This document shows positions 8,001-15,009 of a stretch of DNA of 41,126 nt, in pieces. How positions within the stretch are numbered: position 1 is the first letter of the stretch; each line of letters starts with the position of its first letter. The notes beneath the pieces are model-generated. The model saw only the letters and a list, made by a program, of their open reading frames with translations, had not been told where the DNA came from and made no database searches. Where the stretch lies: NCBI GenBank assembly GCA_937906165.1, contig CALCYA010000085.1, forward strand, positions 1-41,126, written 5' to 3'. A program made the translations under genes and the position numbers. Source of the stretch: an uncultured Bacteroidales bacterium. Its GTDB lineage: Bacteria; Bacteroidota; Bacteroidia; Bacteroidales; Bacteroidaceae.

Positions 8001-9472
8001 AGGATTCCATATATATGTACCCCGGTATAATTGAATTCAGGAATCTTGGTCTAAAAGATAAAGACGGAAACCATGGTACACTAAACGGCAGACTTACCCA
8101 CAAGAATTTCCAAAGATGGACATGTCATCTGGACGTTGAAGCGCGAGAAATGCTCGTATACGACACCCACGATTTCTCAAGCATGCCTTTCTACGGTTCA
8201 GTATATGCTACCGGTAACGCAAGCATAATAAGTGAAGGAAGCGGTCTGCAGCTAAACGCAAGACTACGGAGCGAAGCAAACTCCAATTTTGTATACAATT
8301 CCACCACCGCAAGCGGAGCAAGGGACAACAGTTTCGTCTCCTTTGTCGACAGCAGCAAAAAGAGCATATCCTACACAAAGGCAACTGGAGAAGAGGAAAA
8401 GAGCACCTATGACCTTGTCACCAGCAAACTTAACCTCGAGTTCTGGCTTGACGTCACCGAAGACTTCCATGTCAAAGTATTTACCGACATGAGAACCGGA
8501 GACTACATCGATTTCTACGGCAACGGTCCTATCACAGCCTTGTACGATGAGAAAAACGGTTTTTCAATGAAGGGTGTGCTCGACCTTGACCGCGGTACAT
8601 ACAAGTTCACCATTCAGGACATATTCCCAAAGGAATTCAACATACAGAGGGGGAGCACACTCTCTTTTGACGGAGATCCCTTCAAGGTGGCACTCAACCT
8701 GAAGACGAAATACCTTGTTCCATCGGCATCGCTGAGCGACCTCACCACAGAGACCACAAAGAACAAGACCGTAAAGGTAAACTGCATTATGGACATCGGT
8801 GGCACACTTGCCAGCCCGGCACTTACTTTTGACCTTGAACTTCCCGAAGGCAGTGGAGAGGAAAAGGAGTTGTTGGCAAGTGTCGCAAGTACAACCGAAC
8901 AGAAAAACATGCAGTTCATATACCTGCTTGGCGTGGGCAAGTTCTACACATATGACTACAACAACACCAACAACGAAAGCCAGAGCTCAACAGCAATGGA
9001 GTCCCTAATCTCAAACACCCTGTCGGGCCAGCTCAACAACATGCTCGGACAAATAATAAACAACGATAACTGGGATATCTCGGGTAACTTCTCGTCAAGC
9101 GAGAAAGGCTGGAACAGAATGGAGGTAGAAGGCATGCTGCGCGGACGCCTGCTCAACAACCGTCTGCTCATAAACGGCAACTTCGGTTACAGGGAGAACC
9201 CCATTGCCAACAGCAACTTCATGGGAGACTTCGAGATCCAGTGGCTGCTTACACCAAAAGGCAATATAAACCTAAAGGCATACAGCAAGACAAACGACCG
9301 ATACTTCTCAAAGACCAACCTCACCACACAGGGCGCAGGCATATTGTTCAAACACGATTTCGACAGTTGGAGATGGTGGAATAGAAAGAAAAAAGATGAG
9401 ACAGAAGATATTGAGAAAAAGAATAAGGAAGAAGAAGAAGAAGAGAAAGAAAAAAAACAGATAAATGAATGA
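5027..9472 (+). CDS. tamB: TamB-like translocation/assembly module protein (start codon uncertain)
   Basis: This very large AsmA/TamB-type envelope protein has about 1,480 residues. Such proteins span from the inner membrane across the periplasm, with a long beta-rich groove implicated in lipid or outer-membrane protein delivery. The C-terminal region (YGNGPITALYDEKNGFSMKG, then VKVNCIMDIGGTLASPALTF and LELPEGSGEEKELLASVAS) is the diagnostic TamB domain. The first conventional start in frame is GTG at 5150, but the frame stays open upstream to 4946. The upstream codons encode a basic segment plus a strong membrane anchor (RILKYISIVIAVLIALVYTA), which the family needs. No in-frame ATG, GTG or TTG precedes this anchor. 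I placed the start at ATC 5027 only as a guess. The protein ends in a Lys/Glu-rich tail and the gene overlaps or abuts the next gene. Confidence 0.9.
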   Translation: MRILKYISIVIAVLIALVYTAIQLPKLDAVQRWLAATVSDNVEQQLGIPISIGQLRVDNLNGITLTDILVLDEKYDTLVYANEAAASIELVDLLKGKLYFNTLAFAAPDIRLNRPVPGSPLNIQFIIDNLSSDNKEKKETDLRINQLIIYDGKFKYDVLSEAHENGKFDPNHIEIKEFASNISLKNFNKENLNLYIRSIKGKEKSGLDLQKLRTRVTARDNKMLLSGFGLELPGSNITSDTIVLTGTGEIKSMAFDGELHCERLTLEDLAPIFPELPTGLPEFRFEIRGHADSTLAKGNILIAATDGSLAVEGKARVTSPFDKRRGIEITLDRLAALESTIDKAASFIGKAPQDIASILGNTDIEGKLYLSCDTIDGYANINSSNGLLQAKIVADSTGNYNLTATGKAMHLGNILSQKDLGICNIKGKSRGNIKGKGMLADFDLEVSELHFKDYTYAPIVINGKTDKKNAQATITTADTNISAKIDLLYNKNRHGNKVNINLKVDSIIPHNLNLYKHEEHCFSFNIDSEIDLRDNGKSLTNIKLHNFVFDDGKGSTTVRNVHLYDDNTEDKRSITINSDILNADIIGYFNTERLLDSYINLIDRHIPSLNLKKRGGKPKNDYFYRVEIIDSKLLSRLFALPATINEKSFIRGFCFDSNNSAAIDMELNNVSVGNSIYRAINLKGNSNADEFTVDANILKPQAGNKKEFNYKNSDNDIIIALHSTVEADTISTLVDWSSILDKENTSGTLRTDAILGRDERGKLCVEASVSPGSFTLDGTPWHITPGEILGNSEEITIKDLGLYSHDQSLKIEGVAGKFIDDSLNVYLNNMDVTTIMGLVNFRTLLFGGSATGSAHLTSLLHRPDVNGHFHIDSMLIDHSHMGDAELGINWMDYSKTISLDCDITDRGRTSKVKGFLSPAHDTIMLKIDADRLNLGFLNKKVSAFIDDINGTASGTAYILGGWRSVDLKGTLAFNQNCSTRVRANNTRYTFMEDSIYMYPGIIEFRNLGLKDKDGNHGTLNGRLTHKNFQRWTCHLDVEAREMLVYDTHDFSSMPFYGSVYATGNASIISEGSGLQLNARLRSEANSNFVYNSTTASGARDNSFVSFVDSSKKSISYTKATGEEEKSTYDLVTSKLNLEFWLDVTEDFHVKVFTDMRTGDYIDFYGNGPITALYDEKNGFSMKGVLDLDRGTYKFTIQDIFPKEFNIQRGSTLSFDGDPFKVALNLKTKYLVPSASLSDLTTETTKNKTVKVNCIMDIGGTLASPALTFDLELPEGSGEEKELLASVASTTEQKNMQFIYLLGVGKFYTYDYNNTNNESQSSTAMESLISNTLSGQLNNMLGQIINNDNWDISGNFSSSEKGWNRMEVEGMLRGRLLNNRLLINGNFGYRENPIANSNFMGDFEIQWLLTPKGNINLKAYSKTNDRYFSKTNLTTQGAGILFKHDFDSWRWWNRKKKDETEDIEKKNKEEEEEEKEKKQINE

Positions 9473-9485
9473 CAAAACGGAAAAG

Positions 9486-10442
9486 ATGAGAAATTTCATA
9501 TCAGTAAAAGATATCGGCAACCTTGACAATGCAGTGAAGGAAGCACTCGAAATTAAGGCCGACCGCTACAGATTCTGCGAACTTGGCAGGAACAAGACTC
9601 TCATGATGGTGTTCTTCAACTCAAGCCTGCGCACAAGGCTCAGCACACAGAAGGCAGCCCTAAACCTTGGCATGAACGTGATTGTACTCGACATAAACCA
9701 GGGAGCATGGAAACTTGAGACCGAACGCGGTGTAATAATGGACGGGGACAAGCCCGAGCACATACTTGAGGCCATCCCTGTTATGGGAAGCTATTGTGAC
9801 GTCATAGGCGTGCGCTCCTTCGCACGTTTCGAGAGCAAGAAAGACGACTACGACGAAGTAATCCTCAATCAGTTCATCAAGCACAGCGGCCGTCCTGTAT
9901 TCTCCATGGAGGCAGCCACCCGTCACCCTTTACAGAGTTTTGCCGACCTTATAACCATTGAGGAACACAAGACCAAGGCACGCCCCAAGGTTGTCATGAC
10001 ATGGGCGCCCCACCCCAAAGCACTGCCACAGGCTGTACCAAATTCGTTCGCCGAGTGGATGAACGCAACTGATTACGAGTTTGTGATTACCCATCCGAAA
10101 GGATATGAACTTGATCCGGAATTTGTGGGTAATGCAAGGGTGGAATATGACCAGATGAAAGCCTTTGAGGGAGCCGATTTCATATATGCAAAGAACTGGT
10201 CGGCATACAGCGGTGACAACTATGGAAAAATATTGAGCACCGACCGCAGCTGGACTGTAAGCGAACGTCAGATGGCAGTGACCGACAATGCCTTTTTCAT
10301 GCACTGCCTGCCCGTACGCCGCAACATGATTGTGACCGATGAGGTCATCGATAGCCCTCGCTCACTTGTAATCCCCGAAGCCGCCAACCGCGAGATATCG
10401 GCAACGGTAGTGCTCAAGAGGATTCTTGAGGAGCTGAAATAA
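9486..10442 (+). CDS. argF': N-succinyl-L-ornithine carbamoyltransferase (Bacteroides-type ArgF')
   Basis: This transcarbamylase of the succinylated arginine pathway transfers carbamoyl phosphate to N-succinylornithine. Visible motifs are the carbamoyl-phosphate site SSLRTRLSTQ (46-55), HPLQSFADL and the late HCLPVRRN motif. The loop MDGDKPEH places Pro at residue 90. In the Bacteroides fragilis enzyme, Pro90 distinguishes the succinyl-specific form from acetylornithine transcarbamylases, which have Glu there. I chose ATG 9486 because it gives the numbering and length (318 aa) I recall for that enzyme. An ATG at 9465 would add seven residues and overlap tamB by 8 bp. Either way the gene is probably co-transcribed with tamB, an odd metabolic partner for an envelope gene. 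Confidence 0.93.
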   Translation: MRNFISVKDIGNLDNAVKEALEIKADRYRFCELGRNKTLMMVFFNSSLRTRLSTQKAALNLGMNVIVLDINQGAWKLETERGVIMDGDKPEHILEAIPVMGSYCDVIGVRSFARFESKKDDYDEVILNQFIKHSGRPVFSMEAATRHPLQSFADLITIEEHKTKARPKVVMTWAPHPKALPQAVPNSFAEWMNATDYEFVITHPKGYELDPEFVGNARVEYDQMKAFEGADFIYAKNWSAYSGDNYGKILSTDRSWTVSERQMAVTDNAFFMHCLPVRRNMIVTDEVIDSPRSLVIPEAANREISATVVLKRILEELK

Positions 10443-10470
10443 GACGGTTATACATTTCCCGTATCCGCAT

Positions 10471-10512
10471 AATAAGACGAAGAAAGAGCCGCGGCTCTTT
10501 CTTCGTCTTATT
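10471..10512. terminator. Perfect 42-nt palindrome, bidirectional terminator between argF' and rarA
   Basis: Two 21-base arms (left arm begins AATAAGACGAAGAAAGAGCC) are exact reverse complements and meet at CCGCGG. The outer A/T bases supply T-runs on both strands. The rarA stop codon lies inside the right arm. Confidence 0.85.
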
Positions 10513-11788
10513 TGCTATAAGGTTTATCCTCACCCCAACACTGTCTCATCCACGCCTTGCTTTTGGCCTCGACAGGATTCTCCTGCGGAATCCAGAAGGA
10601 GAAATCCTTGCCACCATCCGGCAGGAACTGCTGCTTGACAAAGTGCCCCGGGAAATCATGTGAATATTTATATCCGTCGGAATACCCGAGGTCGGCCATA
10701 AGTTTTGTGGGAGCATTCCTCAGATGCAACGGTACGGGCAGATTGCCTGTTTCCCTCACAGTCGCAAGGGCATTATTTATGCCCATATACGCAGAGTTGC
10801 TCTTTGGCGAAGTCGCAAGATACACAGTAGCCTCGGCAAGCGGAATACGCCCCTCGGGCCAACCGATTTTGGTAACAGCATCGAATGCCGCATTGGCAAG
10901 CAGGAGAGCATTGGGATTGGCAAGCCCCACATCCTCCGAAGCGGATATTATAAGACGCCTTGCAATGAATGCCGGGTCTTCCCCACCCTCTATCATACGT
11001 GCAAGCCAATAGAGCGCTGCATCGGGGTCACTGCCACGGATTGACTTTATGAATGCAGAAATTATATCATAATGCATCTCACCGTCCTTATCGTAGGCAA
11101 GCGGATTCTGCTGCAGGCATAGTTTAACTTTCTCATCAGTTATCACAACCGGTGAATCGGGGTCACTCTCCACAACAAGCTCAAGGATATTGAGCAGTTT
11201 ACGCGCGTCGCCACCGCTGTAACGCATCATGGCAGCCGTCTCGCACAGTTCCACCCTACGTTTCTTCAGAGCCTCATCTGTTGTTATGGCATGGTTGAGC
11301 AGTTTCATCAGGTCATCCACCTCAAGAGACTTGAGCACGTACAACTGGCAACGTGACAGCAGAGGGCGTATGACCTCGAACGACGGATTCTCAGTTGTTG
11401 CTCCTATGAGAGTGACAGTACCTGTCTCCACCGCACTCAACAAGGAATCCTGCTGCGACTTGTTGAAACGGTGGATCTCATCGATGAACAGGATGGCACC
11501 GCCACGTGCAAACAGCGGTGAGTTCTTGGCCTTGTCAATGACCTCACGCACCTCCTTCACGCCAGATGACACGGCATTGAGGGTGTAGAAAGGACGGTTG
11601 AGCTGATGGGCAATAATCTTTGCAATTGTTGTCTTGCCGGTGCCCGGAGGGCCCCACATGATGAAAGAGAGTATTCTGCCCGAGTCAATCATACGACGCA
11701 GCACAGCACCCTCACCTACGAGGTGCTGCTGACCGACGTACCCATCAAATGATGTAGGTCGCAAACGTTCCGCCAATGGTTGTGCCAT
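10508..11788 (-). CDS. rarA: RarA/MgsA-type replication-associated AAA+ ATPase
   Basis: This 426-residue cytosolic clamp-loader-like ATPase acts at stalled replication forks. Visible motifs are Walker A GPPGTGKT (46-53), Walker B ILFIDEIHRF (99-108), and sensor 1 IGATTENPSF (128-137). A C-terminal MgsA/RarA domain follows, with WLARMIEGGEDPAFIARRL and YSHDFPGHFVKQQFLP. The IHRFNK signature separates RarA from RuvB and DnaX. It lies downstream of fhs on the same strand across a 105-bp gap holding a strong hairpin. I see no consensus -7 element between them, so it may depend partly on fhs read-through. Confidence 0.95.
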   Translation of the reverse strand: MAQPLAERLRPTSFDGYVGQQHLVGEGAVLRRMIDSGRILSFIMWGPPGTGKTTIAKIIAHQLNRPFYTLNAVSSGVKEVREVIDKAKNSPLFARGGAILFIDEIHRFNKSQQDSLLSAVETGTVTLIGATTENPSFEVIRPLLSRCQLYVLKSLEVDDLMKLLNHAITTDEALKKRRVELCETAAMMRYSGGDARKLLNILELVVESDPDSPVVITDEKVKLCLQQNPLAYDKDGEMHYDIISAFIKSIRGSDPDAALYWLARMIEGGEDPAFIARRLIISASEDVGLANPNALLLANAAFDAVTKIGWPEGRIPLAEATVYLATSPKSNSAYMGINNALATVRETGNLPVPLHLRNAPTKLMADLGYSDGYKYSHDFPGHFVKQQFLPDGGKDFSFWIPQENPVEAKSKAWMRQCWGEDKPYSK

Positions 11789-11806
11789 AAATCATGTATC
11801 TTTAGT

Positions 11807-11839
11807 GCACACTGCCCCGCTTGAAGCGAGGCAGTGTGC
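11807..11839. terminator. Strong hairpin between fhs and rarA (terminator or attenuator)
   Basis: The arms GCACACTGCC and GGCAGTGTGC pair perfectly, and an inner CGCT/AGCG stem closes on TGA. On the minus strand, where both genes lie, no clear T-run follows the hairpin, so it may be a partial terminator, an attenuator or an mRNA-stability element rather than a full stop. Confidence 0.55.
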
Positions 11840-11893
11840 TTTAAGAAAACTTTTGTACTCTTTTGTTTTTTATCCTATATAAAGGCCTCCCGT

Positions 11894-13555
11894 TTAACTC
11901 AATCCAACTATTTCACCGTTGATGAAATCAATGTGGTTAGCCTGTGGGTCCTTTGGCAAGCCTGGCATACGGATAATATCACCGGCAATGGCAACAATCA
12001 TCTCGGCACCGGCATTGAGGACTACGTCACGTATCTGCAGGTTGAAACCCTTGACGGCACCATACTGCTTGGCATCGGCGCTGAAAGAGAACTGTGTCTT
12101 TGCAATACATACGGGGAACTTAGCGAGGCCATATTTCTCGGCAAGCTTGATGCGGTCAAGTGCAGGCTTTGCAAAGGTTACAGAAGCTGCACCGTAGATA
12201 TTCTTGGCAACCTTCTCGATCTTTGTCTGGATGCTGTCCTCGTCATTGTATGTAAACTCGAGTTTCTTTGAAGGATTATTCTCGATTGTGTCAACTACAA
12301 TCTGTGCCATCTCCATAGCACCCTCACCACCCAATGCGAAGGCATTGTTGATTACGAACGGCAAGCCGAGTTCCTTCTCGCAGTGCTCACGCAACAGTGC
12401 CATCTCCTCGTCGGTGTCAGTAGCAAAGCGGTTGAATACCACAATAACTGACTGACCGAAAGAGCGGAGGTTGGCAACGTGACGGTCAAGGTTCGCAAGA
12501 CCGTTGCGCAGACCATCCATATCAGGCTCCTTAATCTTGTCAAGTTCAACGCCACCATGCATCTTCAAGCCCTGTGCTGTAGCAACGATTACAGTTGCAT
12601 CGGGCTGCAGACCGCTCTTACGGCAAAGGATGTTGTAGAATTTCTCAGCACCGAGGTCTGCGCCGAAGCCAGCCTCTGTGATTGTATATTCGCTGTGGGC
12701 AAGGGCCATCTTTGTAGCGAGCTGCGAGTTGCAACCGTGGGCGATGTTTGCGAACGGACCACCGTGGATAATCGCAGGAGTGTTCTCTGTTGTCTGCACC
12801 AGATTAGGCTGGATAGCATCCTTTAGCAACACAACGATAGAACCGGCAATACCGAGATCTTTCACTGTGAATGGCTCGCCTGCATATGTGTAACCGAGCA
12901 TAATATTCTCAATACGGCGACGGAGATCAGCCTCATCGCTTGCAAGACAGAGGATAGCCATAAGCTCCGATGCAGGAGTGATATCGAAACCTGCCTGCTC
13001 TACAAGACCGTTGGTTGCAGGGCCAACACCTGTGATTATCTGACGCAATGAACGGTCGTTCACGTCGAGTACACGGCGCCACAGAATCTCCTTGAGGCCA
13101 AAGCCCTCTTTTGCATGCTGATAGAGATAGTTGTCGAGCAGTGCAGAAATCATATTGTGGGCAGATGTAATCGCATGGAAGTCACCTGTAAAGTGGAGGT
13201 TGATCTTCTCCATTGGAAGAACTTGTGCATAACCGCCTCCGGCTGCACCGCCCTTCATTCCGAAGCAGGGGCCCAATGATGGCTCGCGCAAAGCAACGAC
13301 AGCCTTCTTTCCAATCTTGTTAAGACCGAGAGCAAGACCTATTGAAACAGTTGTCTTGCCAATACCCGCCTTTGTGGCAGTGATTGCAGTCACAAGGATA
13401 AGCTTACCCTTCTGCTCACCGATGAGGTCCAAAGGCAACTTCGCAATATACTTACCATAATGCTCGAGGTCATTGGCCTCAATACCTATCTGGGCTGCTA
13501 CATTCTCAATGCGCTCAAGTTTGGTCTCCTGAGCAATCTGGATATCAGTTTTCAT
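11894..13555 (-). CDS. fhs: Formate--tetrahydrofolate ligase
   Basis: This 553-residue cytosolic enzyme of one-carbon metabolism forms 10-formyl-THF from formate, THF and ATP. It carries the ATP-binding stretch TATKAGIGKTTVSIGLALGL, followed by REPSLGPCFGMKGGAAGGGY, GDFHAITSAHN and EAGFGADLGAEKF, all hallmarks of Fhs. Length fits the family. The P-loop reads KAGIGKTT where many relatives have AGEGKTT, and I recall this as normal in Bacteroidota. It is preceded by a consensus promoter with a leader of about 60 nt in which I found no recognisable riboswitch. Confidence 0.97.
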   Translation of the reverse strand: MKTDIQIAQETKLERIENVAAQIGIEANDLEHYGKYIAKLPLDLIGEQKGKLILVTAITATKAGIGKTTVSIGLALGLNKIGKKAVVALREPSLGPCFGMKGGAAGGGYAQVLPMEKINLHFTGDFHAITSAHNMISALLDNYLYQHAKEGFGLKEILWRRVLDVNDRSLRQIITGVGPATNGLVEQAGFDITPASELMAILCLASDEADLRRRIENIMLGYTYAGEPFTVKDLGIAGSIVVLLKDAIQPNLVQTTENTPAIIHGGPFANIAHGCNSQLATKMALAHSEYTITEAGFGADLGAEKFYNILCRKSGLQPDATVIVATAQGLKMHGGVELDKIKEPDMDGLRNGLANLDRHVANLRSFGQSVIVVFNRFATDTDEEMALLREHCEKELGLPFVINNAFALGGEGAMEMAQIVVDTIENNPSKKLEFTYNDEDSIQTKIEKVAKNIYGAASVTFAKPALDRIKLAEKYGLAKFPVCIAKTQFSFSADAKQYGAVKGFNLQIRDVVLNAGAEMIVAIAGDIIRMPGLPKDPQANHIDFINGEIVGLS

Positions 13556-13621
13556 ATTGATTAAAATTTAAATTTTCATAATAAGGGAACTCACTCTGTC
13601 AAGCCACAGCAAGCCTTACTG

Positions 13622-13652
13622 CAAAAGTACAAAAATTACCGCCTAAAACAAA
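13622..13652 (-). promoter_or_regulatory. Consensus Bacteroidota promoter of fhs
   Basis: The minus strand reads TTTG (13649-13652), N19, TACTTTTG (13622-13629). The predicted start is near 13615, about 60 nt before the ATG. The leader contains a perfect A/T palindrome, AAAATTTAAATTTT. Confidence 0.8.
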
Positions 13653-13776
13653 ATCAAACCGCCTATATATTCATCATTTACATCATTTTAATGACATCAC
13701 AAAGAAAAACACACCCAAGAGAGGCTTTTCTTGCGTTTTTTTTATAATATTGCATAGAATAACGAAGCACGGCACA

Positions 13777-14913
13777 ATGGCAGGAAAGCGCATACATATA
13801 GTTTCATTCCAGGTACCCTACCCCGCCGACAGCGGAGGAGTAATAGACGTATACTACAAGGCAAAGGCCCTTAAAGATGCAGGCTACCACGTTGTTTTGC
13901 ATACTTACGCTTACAGCGGAAGAGACTACTGCCGTGAATTGCAGGAAATTGCAGATGAAACATACATATACGAGCGCAAGACCGGCCTGTGGCAATTACT
14001 CTCACTCACACCATACATTGTCAACAGCCGCAAATCGGACGAACTGCTGCTGAACCTGTTAAAAGATGATGCACCAATTCTGTTCGAAGGAGCACATACT
14101 ACAGCCTTATTGTCATCGCCTATGCTGAAAGGCAGGAAAAAGTTCGTAAGGACACACAACGTAGAAAGCGAATACTACAGGGAACTTGCGCGCGCATCAA
14201 CGTCACTGTTCAAAAAGTTGTTTTTTTTAGCGGAATCGTGGAAGCTCAAACGCTATGAACCTGAACTGAAAAATGCAGATGTACTGTTTGCAATAACCGA
14301 CAAAGAGAAAAAGACATTCAAGGGTATATGCCCGGGAACAGAAGTGGAGTTGTTGCCATGCTTCCACAATGGTCTATCATCTGAAATCAGAACCGATGAA
14401 ATAGGCAAAGGAGAATATATCCTTTACAACGGGAACCTGAGCGTCGACGAGAACATCAAGGCTGCACTGTTCCTGATAAATGAAGTAGCCATAGCCACCA
14501 AAGGCACAAAGTGGATAATAGCAGGCAATGCCCCGGCCAAATGCCTGTACGAAGCCGCAGAAAGAGCTGGCAATGTAGAGATTATCGCAAACCCTACAAA
14601 CAAAGGAATGACACAGCTCATTACAGGTGCAGCCGTCAACATACTTACCACATTTCAGGCAACCGGAATAAAACTGAAGTTACTTGGAACGCTCTACAAG
14701 GGTGGTTACTGCGTAGTCAACGACAAGATGATTGAGAGTACCGGACTCGACGCCCTATGTACAATCGCAAACAGTGCCGGAGAGATGCGTAATGCTATAA
14801 TCCAATTGTCAAGCAAGAAGATAAATGCAGAAGAAATTGAAGAGAGGCGCAAAGTTCTGCTTGACAAATATAACAACAACAAGAATATCACCATACTGAC
14901 CTCACATCTTTAA
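13777..14913 (+). CDS. Glycosyltransferase, GT4-like (GT-B fold)
   Basis: This is a 378-residue predicted cytosolic or membrane-associated sugar transferase. The N-terminus reads HIVSFQVPYPADSGGVIDVYYKAKAL, typical of the first Rossmann fold of GT4-like enzymes. RTHNVESEYYRELA follows, then a second domain starting YILYNGNLSVDENIKA with the donor-site pattern ATGIKLKLLGTLYKGGYCVVN. Donor and acceptor are unknown. It is not embedded in a glycan cluster. An in-frame TTG at 13750 gives a longer reading, but it falls in the T/A-rich stretch that looks like the promoter (TAATATTG at 13745-13752), so ATG 13777 was chosen. Confidence 0.85.
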   Translation: MAGKRIHIVSFQVPYPADSGGVIDVYYKAKALKDAGYHVVLHTYAYSGRDYCRELQEIADETYIYERKTGLWQLLSLTPYIVNSRKSDELLLNLLKDDAPILFEGAHTTALLSSPMLKGRKKFVRTHNVESEYYRELARASTSLFKKLFFLAESWKLKRYEPELKNADVLFAITDKEKKTFKGICPGTEVELLPCFHNGLSSEIRTDEIGKGEYILYNGNLSVDENIKAALFLINEVAIATKGTKWIIAGNAPAKCLYEAAERAGNVEIIANPTNKGMTQLITGAAVNILTTFQATGIKLKLLGTLYKGGYCVVNDKMIESTGLDALCTIANSAGEMRNAIIQLSSKKINAEEIEERRKVLLDKYNNNKNITILTSHL

Positions 14914-14936
14914 GAGTTCCACAAATTATGGGAATC

Positions 14937-14969
14937 TTTAGATTTTCCCGGAGATATTTAGTATTTTTG
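14937..14969 (+). promoter_or_regulatory. Promoter of glnS
   Basis: TATTTTTG (14962-14969) fits TAnnTTTG exactly. A near -33 element TTTA (14937-14940) lies 21 bp upstream. The predicted leader is about 34 nt. Confidence 0.65.
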
Positions 14970-15009
14970 CCGAAGTAAATAGAATACAGAATAAAATAAC
15001 AAATATAAG

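Noticed and set aside
9420..9472. Programmed frameshift at the A8 run joining TamB to ArgF'
   Set aside because: Shifts in either direction meet a stop within a few codons, so no fusion protein can be made.
13556..13621. Riboswitch in the fhs leader
   Set aside because: Only short weak pairings and an A/T palindrome are present; no known riboswitch core was recognised.
13750..13776. TTG start extending the GT4-like glycosyltransferase by nine codons
   Set aside because: It lies in the presumed promoter region; ATG 13777 begins right before the first beta strand of the fold.
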